A stretch of 64,000 bases of DNA from Cercis canadensis (GCA_003255065.1 QAOA01002045.1:124001-188000), one strand, 5' to 3'; shown: positions 47,480 to 59,695, counted from the first letter of the stretch. The notes: a model not told the origin generated them from the sequence alone. Made by a program: numbers and translations.

Positions 47480-48660
47480 AGCCCAACTTACGTCGGGAAA
47501 GGCTATGGCAGTTTTGGTTAAAAAATAATAATAACTGGTTATGCAAGAACATGATGGACAATGAAGCTTGAGAATAAAATAAAATAACCAGCAAAATATA
47601 AAAAAGAAAGAAAAACAAATTGAAATACATTAGATTTGAAAATTTGCATTTGGAACTCGTCACCAAGACCCACAAGACTAGTTCAAAAGTTTGATGACAC
47701 TAAAATCTGTCGAGAATCCGGCTGACTTAGGGAGACACCTTGCCAGATCCAGCAACCTCGCCACAAACAAGCGAAAAAATAAGATCGTATTCTATTCTTT
47801 TTTATTTTTTAAAGTAAATTGCTAAAAAGTAGCAAGTTTGAATTTTTCTTTTTTTATTTTCTGGTATGGTTTAAATTATGAATTTTAATAAAAAATTACA
47901 TTTTTATTTATAATTTTAGCTACTTTTGTCTATAATTTAAGTTTTTGAGGTCAATTAACCTAATTTTTAAATGGAATAAGGTAGATTGGCCTTTTCTTAT
48001 TAATAATAATAAGAAGAAATCTATGCTTGCTTTAACAATTAAACACTAGTTAAGGTGAATAAATTAGGCCATGCATAAAAGAAAGTGTTATTCTATATAT
48101 AAACTTTGTTAATTATAATTTGTCTGCTTGTTTAAATTTATACCCTTTTTATTAGTGTTTAATGTCACTTGCTCTAATTGAGAAGAGATTCACAATAAAT
48201 CCAAAAATTGAAATAAATTGGGTTCAAAATAAAAGTTTTGAATAAAATGGTAGCACTACCTCACTTTAAAAAAATAGTAGCATAAATATATTTTTTTATT
48301 ACTAAATAGAATTTGGAGATGCTGGGCGACAAGAAGTGTCATTGACCACACGAACATGTCACATGGCCATTGGTGTGTCCCCTCATGCCCCCTTTATATT
48401 TTTTTTTTAATTAGTAAAGTACCAACTATGGGGACACGTCATTGGGCTAGTAACATGTCTATATTTGACACACCACGCGACATGGTTTGTGAGCCCTATT
48501 AATTAGATTTTTTTTATTAATTTTTTTTAAAAATTATAATATATATGTAAATAAATTAAAAAGTTATAATTACATAATNATCATGGCGAAGCTTTCCGTT
48601 ATAGAGGCCTTCCTTTCCTGTGGAATCGAAAGTTGCTACCTGTTATTCAGTTCCTAGAAA
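47480..48660 (+). promoter_or_regulatory. Displaced ancestral 5' flank of AVT1 copy E
   Basis: Homologous in order to 39985-41935 upstream of copy D: 'cccaacttac.tcgggaaag', 'ttagatttgaaaatttgcat', 'aagatcgtattctattctt' and 'gttgctacctgttattcag'. Within it, about 48040-48579 is unrelated to D and contains a relative of the 4307-4940 element centre, ending at the N at 48579. The segment ends at the insertion site CCTAGAAA (48653-48660). It is now about 4 kb from the coding sequence. Confidence 0.55.
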
Positions 48661-49528
48661 GGGCAAGTTCTACAGTCCATTAGTAAAAGTGTCTGTATGC
48701 ATGCAATGGACACGTGGGGTTCTAGAGACCATTGATTTAATCTGAGTGTGTGTTAGTGTAAACCGGTGAAAGGTAATTCCAGTTAAAGCAACTCAATTTT
48801 TATTTTCCCCACATTTGTTGCTTATTTATACTTTTGCCCATAATTTTTATCTGGACGGAAATTCATTAACCCAAACCTGCAAACTTTTGGGCCCACGTTA
48901 GTACATCCCCATCTCCCCCTTCTTCTTCTTCTTCTTCTTCTTCTTCTGCTTCTGTTATGACCAGTAAAAGCAAAGGAGGCATAATCTATTAACCACACTA
49001 AGATGCACCAGCAAGAAATAAAGAAAATACAGAAGCTCTCGGAGGTTAAAGGGAGAGAAGTAAAATCAAGCGACATGATTTGGAGCATCAGCCCAATAAA
49101 GCTAATAGTGACAAATACAAAAGGGGGAAAATAAGAAATACGCTCTATACTCTCTAATGTCCATAATGATTTTTTCCAACAAAAGCTCGAGTTTAAGTTG
49201 ACAAGCACTTCCATTCCTTTATAATCAAGCATGACCCAAGCTTCCACAAGATAACTTGGAGGAGACTTGTGCTTTGACTCAGTGGCTTTGACTTCCATAA
49301 TCTATTAACCACACTTCCATTCCTTTGACAACTAATTAACCATAGTTTGGATAATTGGGCCTATTTCATATAACCATAGTTCTTCTGCACTAGACCTAAT
49401 CAAAATTAAGAAAATAAAAGTTGACACTAGTTGATGTCTTCTACGTGTTTTAATATGATTTGAGAGTTGAGATAGATATCAAGTCTCCCCTTTTGGCATT
49501 GGTAAGAGGAGGTGACTCTGGAATTGAT

Positions 49529-50436
49529 TGAGGCAAGAGAAGATATAGGTGGTGTTTGGTATAGGAAATGTTTTATTCTCAACTAGACTACATTCTTGGG
49601 AATCTTATTCCCAATAATGAGATTCTTGAAAAAGTTAACAAAATATATTTGGTTATCACTTAAATTTCTTGGGAATAATATGGTGCATTCCCAACAAAAT
49701 TTCATTCTCATGTTTGGTTTAAGTAAAATGTTCTCAGGAATGTAATCAACTTTTTCAAAAATATCCTTAATTAAAATAAAAGAAAATAAGTAAAATAACA
49801 CAACATGTACCTACAAATTAATGATCCATGAGAGCTAAAAAACTTCCAGCATTACAAATAATTCCAAAATGTACAAAGATACATCTTAATTATTACATTA
49901 ATGCTATCACATATACATCAAACCATTTTTATTATACAATGGTGCAAAACATGAACCCCAAAAAAAACTAAAATTGCGATANTGAGGCAAGAGAAGATAT
50001 AGGTGGTGTTTGGTGTAGGGAATGCTTTATTCCCAACTAGACTACATTCTTGGGAATCTTATTCTTAAGAATGAGATTCTTGAAAAAGTTAACAAAATAT
50101 GTTTGGTTATCACTTAACTTTCTTGGAAATAATATGGTGCATTTCCAACAAAATTTCATTCTCATGTTTGGTTTAAGTATAATGTTCCCAGGAATGTAAT
50201 CAATTTTTCCCAAAATATCCTTAATTGATATAAAAGAAAATAAGTAAAATAACACAACATGTACCTACAAATTAATGATCCATGAGAGCTAAAAAAACTT
50301 CCAGCATTATAAATAATTCCAAAATGTACAAAGATACATCTTAATTATTACATTAATGCTATCACATATACATCAAACCATTTTTATTATACAATGGTGC
50401 AAAACATGAACCCCAAAAAAAACTAAAATTGCGATA
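49529..50436 (+). repeat. About 454-bp segment written twice across an N
   Basis: 49529-49981 and 49983-50436 are the same segment with about 4% differences, on either side of the N at 49982. That level of difference suggests two haplotypes joined end to end. Confidence 0.75.
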
Positions 50437-51886
50437 ATCTGCATCTTCTTTGTATTTTGCAATTGATCCATGATTCGCTAAGGAAGATGCATGATTTGCA
50501 ATTGATCCATGATTCGCCAAGCAACCATAGATCATCACTGATATTTTACCCAGTGGAAACAGAACCTGCAAGGAAGCGAACATGTTATTACAACACAAAT
50601 CACCCAGCAAATCGGAACCTCAAAAATGATCACGAAGGCTAATACAGATACAAATCAAGCAGAAACGTGAGACCACTGTACCTGAATCAGAGCAAAGACT
50701 ATAAGAACTAGCACTGCACTGAACAAGAAAGGCCCAAGGTAGTTAAAATCATGGCCTCTCCTTGCGGCCCAAAATGTATACAGAGTCAGGCTGATGACAA
50801 CCACAGTAGTCAATATGACAGATTCCAGGATAACTTTCCCTGTTTCCAATCATTTAAAAAACAGTTCAGCATGATAGGAAAATTGGAAATTAAAACTAAC
50901 GAATTCTACTTAAACGAAATTAATTTCATGGACCAGCGTAATTCAAGATCTCAAATAGCCGTTAACATCTAACAAGCAAAAATATTTACCACTACATTCA
51001 GTTCTCTATATCCAGATTAATTTTTACTACAATTTCATCTTACATTGATCAAATCGAAAGTAAATAATAAATCTAATCTCCTCTGCTTAGCTGATCACAC
51101 ATCAGTATACTGCTCATTAACTAAGTCTAAGGATGAGAATAGTCAACACTGTTTCCTCATTCGAAATGCCTGCAATTCTATTAAAACATAGAAAAAACTC
51201 AAGAAGCTAATTAAAATCCCCCATCCAGCCTTTGAAGTTTTCATTCGTCAGAGTCTAAGCAGGAGATTATCTCCAATGGAACAAGATTACAGTCGCCGAC
51301 TCAAAAACCAGACTCAGTTTCTAGGGCTTACCTCTTAAAATTGATCTTTCGATTTTATAGAAATCCTAGGTTTCTAATGCAGAAAATGCAATATATACAC
51401 AACTATTGACGAACCAATAGCTTGTTTATATCCAGTTAGCAATTCAATAAGGAAAGGGCAATTCAATTTGGTCGCAGTATAAAAAAGGGAAGTAAAGAAA
51501 TTAAAGAAAACAGATGACTCAATCTTACAGCTAGTAAACGCACAAGTCAATCCAACAGCAAGAAAGCACAGAGACGCGAGACGCAGAAAGCTGTTGAGGG
51601 AGAAGATGCAGAAGGCAGAGGGAGAACACAGGAATACGGGTTTCGAGCGTGAATGAATGCAGAAGGGTTTCTCTCTGAATGACCATCTTTTAAAGAAATT
51701 GGGGGTAATTGAGTCATTTTATAAGCTAAAATTTTCCCACCCTCGGATGTGGGAATGAAATTTTGAAGTTTTTTTTAACAAATTTTCATTCCCAAACATC
51801 TTTCATTTTTAAGAATAATTTTTTATCTTATCTATCAAACATGAAAAACTTTTATTCTCACCTTACTTTTCGTACCAAACACCATC
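49548..51886. mobile_element. Nested Pack-type element carrying LIFEGUARD exons
   Basis: The left end GGTGGTGTTTGGTATAGG and the right end 'cgtaccaaacaccatc' (inverse GATGGTGTTTGGTACG) match at 13 of 14 terminal positions. Beyond that, 'gagaataaa' and 'cattcccaa' motifs are shared. The interior is unrelated host-gene sequence. Superfamily is unclear because no certain target duplication was found. Confidence 0.5.
50513..51600 (-). pseudogene. Captured LIFEGUARD/BI-1-like gene fragment (three exons with introns)
   Basis: On the minus strand, about 51600-51529 ends FLAVGLTCAFTS at a GT donor. 50839-50682 encodes KVILESVILTTVVVISLTLY then TFWAARRGHDFNYLGPFLF and VLIVFALIQ. 50565-50513 encodes VLFPLGKISVMIYGCLA, after which homology stops. 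This is the middle of the Bax-inhibitor-1/LIFEGUARD membrane protein family (PF01027), which has seven membrane segments and modulates cell death at endomembranes. Introns are kept, so capture was at DNA level. N- and C-terminal parts are missing. Downstream, a 24-bp unit 'gcgaatcatggatcaattgc' is present twice. Confidence 0.8.
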
Positions 51887-52237
51887 TAACAGATAAAATT
51901 TCAAAACAAATGTCACATGAGAATGTATATATGTCTCCATCTAAATTGAATTGGCTCAAAATGAAAAATGTTTATAAAAGTTTTTAGCCATGGATGTGCA
52001 AAAAAGGTTAACAGTAGTCATTGAGTTAATTGTGGTTAATACATGTTTATTTGGGGAATAATGATAATGCATGTACTCACTAATCAATGTTTTTAGAGAA
52101 CTTATAGTTGTTGAGGTAAATAACGGAGAAAATATTATAAATTGGGCATGACAAATGGACTCATGATTCCATATTTTTTTTTTCTTATATTGATTTTGAA
52201 TAAATATCATATAAGCAAAGCACCCAAAAAAAATAAG

Positions 52238-52475
52238 AATTAAATATATTTTTTATTCTTGAATTATTTTTTAAATGTCACTTTAGTTCTTGAATTATTT
52301 TTTGTGTCACTTTAATTTTTAAATAATCACTCTGTTTGTCACATTAATTTTTTAAGTGATTATTTTTTAGTGTTACAAAAGATTGATTTAACAAACAATA
52401 TAATTATTTGAGGATTAAAGTAACACAAAAAACAAGTCAAGGACTAAAGTAATATTTAAAAATAATTATTTGTTA
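52238..52475. repeat. Short foldback element
   Basis: 'cactttagttcttgaatta' in the left half pairs with 'gtcaaggactaaagtaa' in the right half. The arms are about 110 bp around a centre near 52360. It is non-coding and lies near the right end of the 4 kb element. Confidence 0.55.
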
Positions 52476-52720
52476 TTTTATTTATTTACTGAGTTGGGTC
52501 CCTCTAAAAATATTAAAATTTATGTGATCATTTTTCTAATTGTAAAAACCGGACCACCCACAATCCTTACACGTGTCATAGTACCATTTGCTGCTTACTC
52601 CCCACATGCATATAGGCAGCCGTACTGCATGTATTGTAGAACTCACCCCTAGAAAGCCCCCGAACCAGTCAGATATAGGAAACACAGAGAGGTTCAGAGC
52701 AGAGCTATACTCTTTTGTCA

Positions 52721-54780
52721 ATGGCAGCTAGGGAAAGAGATGGGTTATCACTAAGCACACCTCTACTGGTTGATGAGAAACAATATGAGGTAAAGGATTT
52801 GAATGAAGATGACAACACCAACAAGGGCCAAGCCTCTTTTTTCAAGACCTGTTTCCATACCATCAATGGCATTACAGGTTTGTCGTCTTTCTTTTATTGA
52901 GAATCAATCTTTTAAATATTGGAAACTACACCTATATTTTTCTGCAAATGATTCAATTTTCCACAATTCCCTTAACACCGTACAACAGCAATTTAAAACC
53001 CATGTGTATAGTGCACTACAAATCTCTCCCTAGCGCTTTTGGAGATATCATTGTCTATTGGTTCTCAAATGATCCTCAAATCGATCAAAAAATCACAATG
53101 CTGGTATTTCCTTAACATCATAATATACGAGTAACTTATACTTTTTGCTTAGTTAACAATAGGGTTTCAAATTGCAGTTACATTGCGGAATTGAAGAAAA
53201 AATGTGTCTGGATCACATTTACTAAAAACTACAATTGCACTACCCGTCACACAATCACATTGAAATCCATCGTACAATGACAACTGCAGCCATGCATATT
53301 TGCAAGTTAGAATCTAACATCATCCACATTAAAGCTATTGTAACTTCAATCTAATTTACTTGTTCAAAGCAGCAAGCATATATAATCCACATCTTGTTCT
53401 TCAATTTGCAAGTGGCCTGTATATATTTTGCAGAAAAAATGCCAAAACTTGTACTGGTTTATCTTTTCAGGAAGTGGCATAATATCGATTCCATTTGCAT
53501 TAGCTTCAGGAGGATGGCTAAGCTTGATATTTCTCTTCATGATCTCGATAGCTGCCCTTTATTCAGGAATATTGATTCAGAAATGCATGGAGTTGAATTC
53601 CAATATCAAAGTCTATCCTGACTTAGGGCAGAATGCATTCGGATACAAGGGAAGGGTGATGGTATTGATTGCCATGAACTATGAGTTCTACTTGGTTGTG
53701 ACAGGCTACTTGATTCTAGAAGGGGACAACATGAACAAAATAATACCAAATTTCCAAGTATATATTGCAGGATTAACCATTAGTGGTACCCAACTGTTTA
53801 TCGTAGTCACTGCTCTCATAATTTTGCCTATATTATGGTTGGATAACTTGGTCTACCTTTCATATGTCTCTGCAACTGGGGCTTTAGCATCAATTATCTT
53901 CCTATGTGCACTGTTATGGTATGGTGCATTTGATGGACCAGGATTCAATCAAAAGGGAACTCTCATTAACTGGAGAGGAATTCCTTCAGCTGTTAGCTTG
54001 TTTGCGTTTTGTTATAGTACCCATCCAATCTTCCCACATCTGTACACTTCCATGAGAAACAAAAATCAATTCTCAAATGTAAGTAAAAGTTATTTGGAGA
54101 TAAAATTTTGCTAATTACAAAACCCTTAATGCCAAGTTGGTTATGCAATTGCATAAATGTCAAGTTTGTGTATAATTAATAGCATTACTCCTTGTGGATA
54201 TTTTTATTGCATCTTTCAGAAAGAAAATTTGGTAATTTTCTAAATTTCTTTTCTCTTACTGCAGGTCCTGCTTGTATCCTTTAGCTTGTGCACCTTTATT
54301 TATGCAGCAACAGCTATTTTGAGTTATGTAATGTTTGGTTCAGAGGTTGTATCAGAGATAACTTTGAATCTTTCATCAAACAAAGTGAGCGCAAAAGTGG
54401 TAATATACATCGTATTGGTGAGTCCTATAGCCAAATACCCACTAACAGTTACACCAATTGTGGATTCTATAAAAGGTGCATTTCCAGCACACTATAATAA
54501 AAGGACAACACATTTAGTTGTTAGTACTTCTGTGCTAATCAGCACTGTCGTTGTAGCCATGTGTGTGCCCTTTTTTTCGTATCTTATGTCACTAATTGGG
54601 GCATTGTGTAGTGTCACCTGTGCACTTATAGTTCCATGCGTGTGCTACTTGAAGATGACAGACACTTATCGAAAGATTACAGCCGAAACGATCATCAATT
54701 GGGGAATAATAGTATTTGGTGTTGGCATTGCAATAGCAGGCACTTACATATCTATTGTGGAAATTATCCAAGCATATTAA
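52721..54780 (+). CDS. AVT1-type vacuolar amino-acid transporter, copy E (three exons)
   Basis: Exons 52721-52877, 53471-54078 and 54265-54780 give 426 aa. Aa_trans/AVT1 family, tonoplast amino-acid/proton antiporter. N-tail PLLVDEKQYEVKDLNEDD, TM1 GSGIISIPFALASGGWLS, LEGDNMNKIIPNFQVYIAG, VSPIAKYPLTVTPIVDSIKG, ending GTYISIVEIIQAY. It has the most compact introns in the array (593 and 186 bp). Differences from copy D in otherwise conserved places are INWRGIPSA (INWSGIPSA in B, C and D) and HPIFPHLYTSM. The start follows a 5' leader nearly identical to copy D, but a 4 kb element ends only 73 bp upstream of the ATG, separating it from its ancestral promoter. Confidence 0.92.
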
Positions 54781-54999
54781 ATTTCTGGCAAATTTTGCTT
54801 GAGGTTCCTGCAGCTTTAATATATTTCTTAAGCATTTGGTAGGCTTTCAGATGTGTTGTGGAAAAGTTTTTGAACCAAGAATTGTTCCTTTCCTTAACTC
54901 ACAATAATTTAGAGTGTTCATGCTTCATAAAAGTAGGGATTCGTTGGAATGAAATAAGATTATATGCTTTTCATATGCTGTTGATGACTAGTTTTGCTC

Positions 55000-55031
<32 letters not shown>

Positions 55032-55546
55032 TTGTCTTAATTTGTTATAGTCCTCATTTGAAAATAATTAGAAATATTTGCTTGAAAATTTGTCCTGTGC
55101 CTGAGGATTGGAGAAACAAGATAATAATATATGGAAGAAAAAGCAAAGGTTTAAACAACATAGTATTTCTTTGCAAAATCGTCATTTTACTTGCCGGTTT
55201 TGTAGGGCCACCAGCAATTTCCATCAACCTACTCGGCGATTCCCAAGCCCAACTTGGCAAACTTTGGGCAGGCTATTTTGGTCTAACAAATTGAACTCTC
55301 ATTTGATTTTTTGCTATTCAAAATATTTTTTTTTTAAGAAATTCAAGCATCTTGAATGCAGAAAATAAGAGGCAAAATTAATTTAAGGAATGAGTTCTAT
55401 TGAAGCAGCATCACGTTTAATGTTTGAATTCAAAAACTACCAGAATTCAGCAATTTGTTATGGAAACAAGAAATACCAAAGATACCAAAAGGGACCATGA
55501 GACCAAAGTACTGTTCATCCAATGTTTCATCATTATATAGAATAGA
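54781..55546. other. Intergenic region between convergent AVT1 copy E and the aminopropyltransferase gene
   Basis: 54781-55375 is the duplicated 3' flank shared with copy D. A poly-T tract sits at about 55000-55023. About 170 bp remain to the end of the minus-strand gene. No ORF is supported. Confidence 0.6.
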
Positions 55547-58500
55547 CTACGCATTGTTGTGGATTCCATATCCATGAACGACCTTCATATTTTCTTCAGT
55601 AATAACTTGAGTCTCGATCATAAGCCTGCAACAAATAAATCAAAATTGGTATACGCTCCATTAGTTTATATAGTCTATAGAACCTTCTGTAAAAAACTAA
55701 AAATTTCAGTTGACGAAGTGAGATAGTAATGATGGATATCATAAATATATGCATAAAGCATGGGGAAAAAAACCTAGTTTATTAATTGATATGCAAGGGC
55801 CTAAGAAAGAGAGAGAGTGAAGGATTCAAAACTGACGAAATAAAGAGTGTCTTGTTCAGAATGGTGGATGCCAAAATTAAAGGACCATCGAGAAAGCGCA
55901 GCTCGCCCTTAATTCTCTCTTGAATCCTAATGTTCAGTTTCTCAGCATCCAGTTCGAATGGTTGGTCTGAAGCCTGATTATAGAAACCAAATGCAACCAT
56001 AAGCAAGTCTTATATAGTAGTGAAAAACTGAAAACTGGTAATGGCAGAAATTGAAAAAAAATAAAATTAAAGAAAAACAGAGGAAGGGAGGATCAAAACT
56101 TTGTCTGAATTCTTATTGCTCTTACCATAACCCATCCACAGGTATCAGCAAAGGAGGGAACATGAGCAGTGTATGCAATGACATCTGCGTAAGATTAAAG
56201 ATATTTAAGCACACCAATACTCGTATAATGGAGCAGAAATTGAGCAAAGCATCTCTTATATGTCAGATGAAGAGCAACTCTTAGAAGAGGTTTTCATTCA
56301 CTTGACTTCACTTAATTAATTACTGCATACATGAATCATAATTAATTCTAGATTCATGAACAATTACATACAAATATATACTAACAATGAAATTACGCGT
56401 CTTAAAAACACGTAAAACAAGTGAACTTGGTCAAAGAAACTATCAAATTACTAAATTCAATTCAATATTATATTATAGTATGGTTGAGGAGAAGGGAGCT
56501 TCCATTGTATACAAGTACAACAACCCTATTTTGTAATTATTTTTTTCTTTTATGATGGTGTAATGGCCCTATTAGGGCCAATAAGTAACAACCAGCCCAT
56601 TCCTTCTAAAGCCTATTTAGGCCGAACAAACGGCATGATTACCATACTTAACTTGATTATTACATCTAACTTAAGCATCAAGTGACATATCATTGCTTGG
56701 TCTAAGCTCACATGCTTACCTTGGGCAAGTCTACCCACCTTGACGACCTATAGTGGAGATTGATGACAACTTAATTTCCTAATAAAATATGAAGGAGAAG
56801 TGGCTTACGATTGAATGCTTGTTTCAATGTGTTATAAATAGGGGAAAAGACTTGTTTGTGAGATAGTACACCTGCCGGACCAGCCTGTATGGAAAACCAT
56901 TATATATGTTAAATATGTTATTATACCTAAGTTCTTAGGGTTTTGTTATCCTTAATGAAAAAAATACTTACTTGGGTTACGAAGATGCCTTTGTCCTTCA
57001 GCTTAGGCTTGATACCTTGCTCGTAGAATGATTTTGTATACAGATGATTACAAGGCCCTCCTTCAATAGGATTACAGAGGTCCCCCACAATGACATCGAA
57101 CTTCTCTTCATGTTTCTCTAACTCATCCCTGTACGCAATTGTTATTTGATTGTCAGAGGCATATAGTATTAACTCAGTAGTCATTAATCAAAACACACAC
57201 TTAATTCTTCAAATGCCAAGGAATGAAATCTAATACACATCACGTCACAAATCACAATGTTAATGTATTAATGGATTTTCCGGGGGGGCATTCCCCCTTA
57301 AAAACCATATCAAAAGTACATTCTCAATCCCTCCCTGGCCCATTGGCCCCCCTCACCTTCTACCTCTGAGGTGAAGGCTTTAGTAGAGATCTTAGGTTTG
57401 ATTTCAATATCTTAGATGTACTAAAGAGGTAAAAAGAAAAACTGATAATGTTTCCTGAGATGATATTGCGGGAACTTGAGATAACCTAAGGGAAGGAAGG
57501 GTTTAAAGAGGAGTTAATCACCTTTCGATAGTGAATCCAACCTATGTATGAATGAATGAAGAAAGGGAAAATAACTCACTTTGCATCATTATATACAATT
57601 TGGAGTCTCTGGTCATTAAAGGCCTCCTGGTTTTCAGTCAAATACTCACGGCAGCATTCGACAACTTCCTGCAATATTATGTGAATGCTCAGCAAAATCT
57701 ATATCAATTCAATAACATATATACTCCATTTTAACCTAGCTAACATATCATCAAAGTATGATCCATATCAAATAATATCTGAGCAAAAGAAACGCAATAA
57801 AAACCCATGATCAATATCACATGCCTGATCAAATAAAAACCCTTAACTTTCAATGTCTCTCTGAAAAAAACTTACCTGATCAATATCACACATGATCACT
57901 TTCTCAATATCTTTGTTCTTTAGAACTTCTCTTGCACTTGACCCCTCTCCACCACCCATTATAAATACCGCTCTAGGTCTGCTCTTACTCAAAAACAGTT
58001 ACACTTGAGGGTTTGCTGATCTTACTCAAAAATAGATTTTAGGTTATATAAATGTGCGTGTGTAGAAATATTTGTACTTACTCATCATGAATTAATAGTG
58101 CCGGGTGCACCAGGTTTTCATGGAAGGCAAACTCGTCTTTTTCTGCACTCTGCATCTTGCCATCAATAATGAGAGCCTATAGATAAACCAAAAAATAAAT
58201 AGGAGAATGAAATAAGAAGGTGACAAGTTAATCCTACCAAATGTTATATGATTGTTCATAAAATGAACAGAAATCTAGTTTCTAGGCATATGTGTTTATG
58301 GGATTGACTATTGGAATTTGATAACTTCAATGTTTCGGTAATCTTGTGATGATAACACACACACACACTCTTTTATATGCTCAGTAGAAGATAAGTTGTT
58401 CTATGTTCTGTAACCTATACAGGTGAGAAATGAAAATATTTGGAAAAAAAAGGAGGAATTTAAACTTGATTTTGATTTTTTTTTCTGGAAAGGATTCAAA

Positions 58501-59695
58501 TGAAATATAACTATGGTTGTTTCTTTCATTCATGTATCTAAACAAGCCGTATTGGCAAACTAACAAATTCATATATCAATTTCAAGTAAAACATAAGGGT
58601 TAAGTAACAAATTCGTATATTGATTTTCAACAACAAAATAACTGGTAAACTAACAGATTCATATATCAAATTTAAACAAAACATAATGACAAACTAACAA
58701 ACTTATGCAAAGAGTTTAATTGAAACATAAAGTTCAACTAACAAATCCATGTTTTGTACCTTTTAATAAGATTTAACCATAAACTAACAAGTTCATGTCC
58801 TAATTTTGAACATACATAAAAGGTAAACTATATAGCATATCATATACTAAATCTAAACAAAACAGAACAATGAACTAACAAATTCAAATATTAATTTTGA
58901 TCAAATCGTAACAATAAACTAACATGTTTAGATTTGAGCACAGTATACAGACCAACTAACAAATTGAAGCATATATAACTTCTTATCATATATGAGAGAA
59001 AAATGAAAACTAATATTATTTTTATTTTATTTTTTTAAAAAAATCATCTTTAACCAATCAGCACATCATGAACAACATAAAATTGTTGATTACAATAAAA
59101 AATTGAATGAAAATAAATAAATAAAATTCAAGAGATAATTAATAAAATGAGCGGGCAAGCAAGTATAATCGTTATTATATATATTTGAATATGATTTTAT
59201 CATAGAACTAGTAATAAGAATTGTCATTCAACCTTCCCAAATGGCTTTGTATCAAGAAATGTTCGAGCTTGGAATTCACTGAAACCTGCTTCTAGAACAC
59301 TGAGAAAGACCAAAATCATGAGAAAATCAGTAAACCTAAAAGAAAGGAAAAAAATAAAAATAAAACAAAGATCAAAACCTGAGTTATCTATCTATGATCA
59401 GAAAGGTGCTCCTATCAATTTGTATCATAAAGAGAAACAATAGATTTAATAAATATTACCCATTCACAGCAAAGGACCACTTGAGATCAGGCTCAAGTTC
59501 CACGTTATCATGAACTTCAAGGTTGTTTAGATCATCAATCATGGCCGGGATCGCACCAAGATCAAATTCGTCGAGATCATCGACGTCGTCTAGTAAATTA
59601 AGAATCTCGTCAACATTGTTCGCGTTTTGCTGAAATGGGATATAGAAAGCCATGACGAAAGCTTGCAGAAACGACCACACGCTTCTGAAATCCAT
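55547..59695 (-). CDS. Thermospermine/spermidine synthase-like aminopropyltransferase (ACL5-like), ten exons
   Basis: Exons (minus strand): 59695-59460, 59299-59233, 58176-58082, 57978-57876, 57668-57580, 57128-56972, 56884-56809, 56184-56126, 55973-55837 and 55625-55547. All have GT-AG borders and compatible phases, giving 365 aa. The spermine/spermidine synthase family transfers aminopropyl groups from decarboxylated SAM; AGPAGVLSHKQVFSPIYNTL and AYTAHVPSFAD fit the ACAULIS5 (thermospermine) branch. Landmarks: DLKWSFAVNG (about 72-79), DGKMQSAEKDEF (about 106-117), GGGEGS (141-146, dcSAM binding), CDIDQ (163-167), VGDLCNP (211-217), GGPCNHLYTKSFYE. The catalytic-loop motif is normally GDxxDP; here D213 is kept but the second Asp is Asn216. 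The first ~70 residues are acidic and unlike other family members. The end is VHGYGIHNNA. Probably cytosolic. Confidence 0.85.

Larger units (their letters stand above)
48661..52647. mobile_element. About 4 kb TIR element inserted in the 5' region of AVT1 copy E
   Basis: The left end GGGCAAGTTCTACAG and right end (reverse complement) GGTGAGTTCTACAA form short TIRs. CCTAGAAA occurs at both borders (48653-48660 and 52648-52655), a perfect 8-bp target duplication favouring the hAT superfamily. The empty site is preserved in copy D ('cagttcttagaaatcccc', about 41933). It contains a nested Pack-type element with LIFEGUARD exons, a foldback at 52238-52475, and a (CTT)n tract at 48921-48949. No transposase is recognised. 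The nesting and the N at 49982 inflate its length. Confidence 0.7.

Noticed and set aside
48822..49298. 158-codon minus-strand ORF with an Arg run
   Set aside because: The Arg run is translated from a (CTT)n microsatellite, and the rest matches no family I recognise. It lies inside the 4 kb element and is probably chance.
50655..50849. A complete small membrane protein gene
   Set aside because: It is one exon of a LIFEGUARD fragment read through its splice donor; the neighbouring exons and the GT-AG sites show the real structure.
54288..54497. Second-frame ORFs over AVT1 exon 3 (also at 44303, 43263 and 53394)
   Set aside because: They are shadows of the transporter exons; the conserved frame is the AVT1 one.
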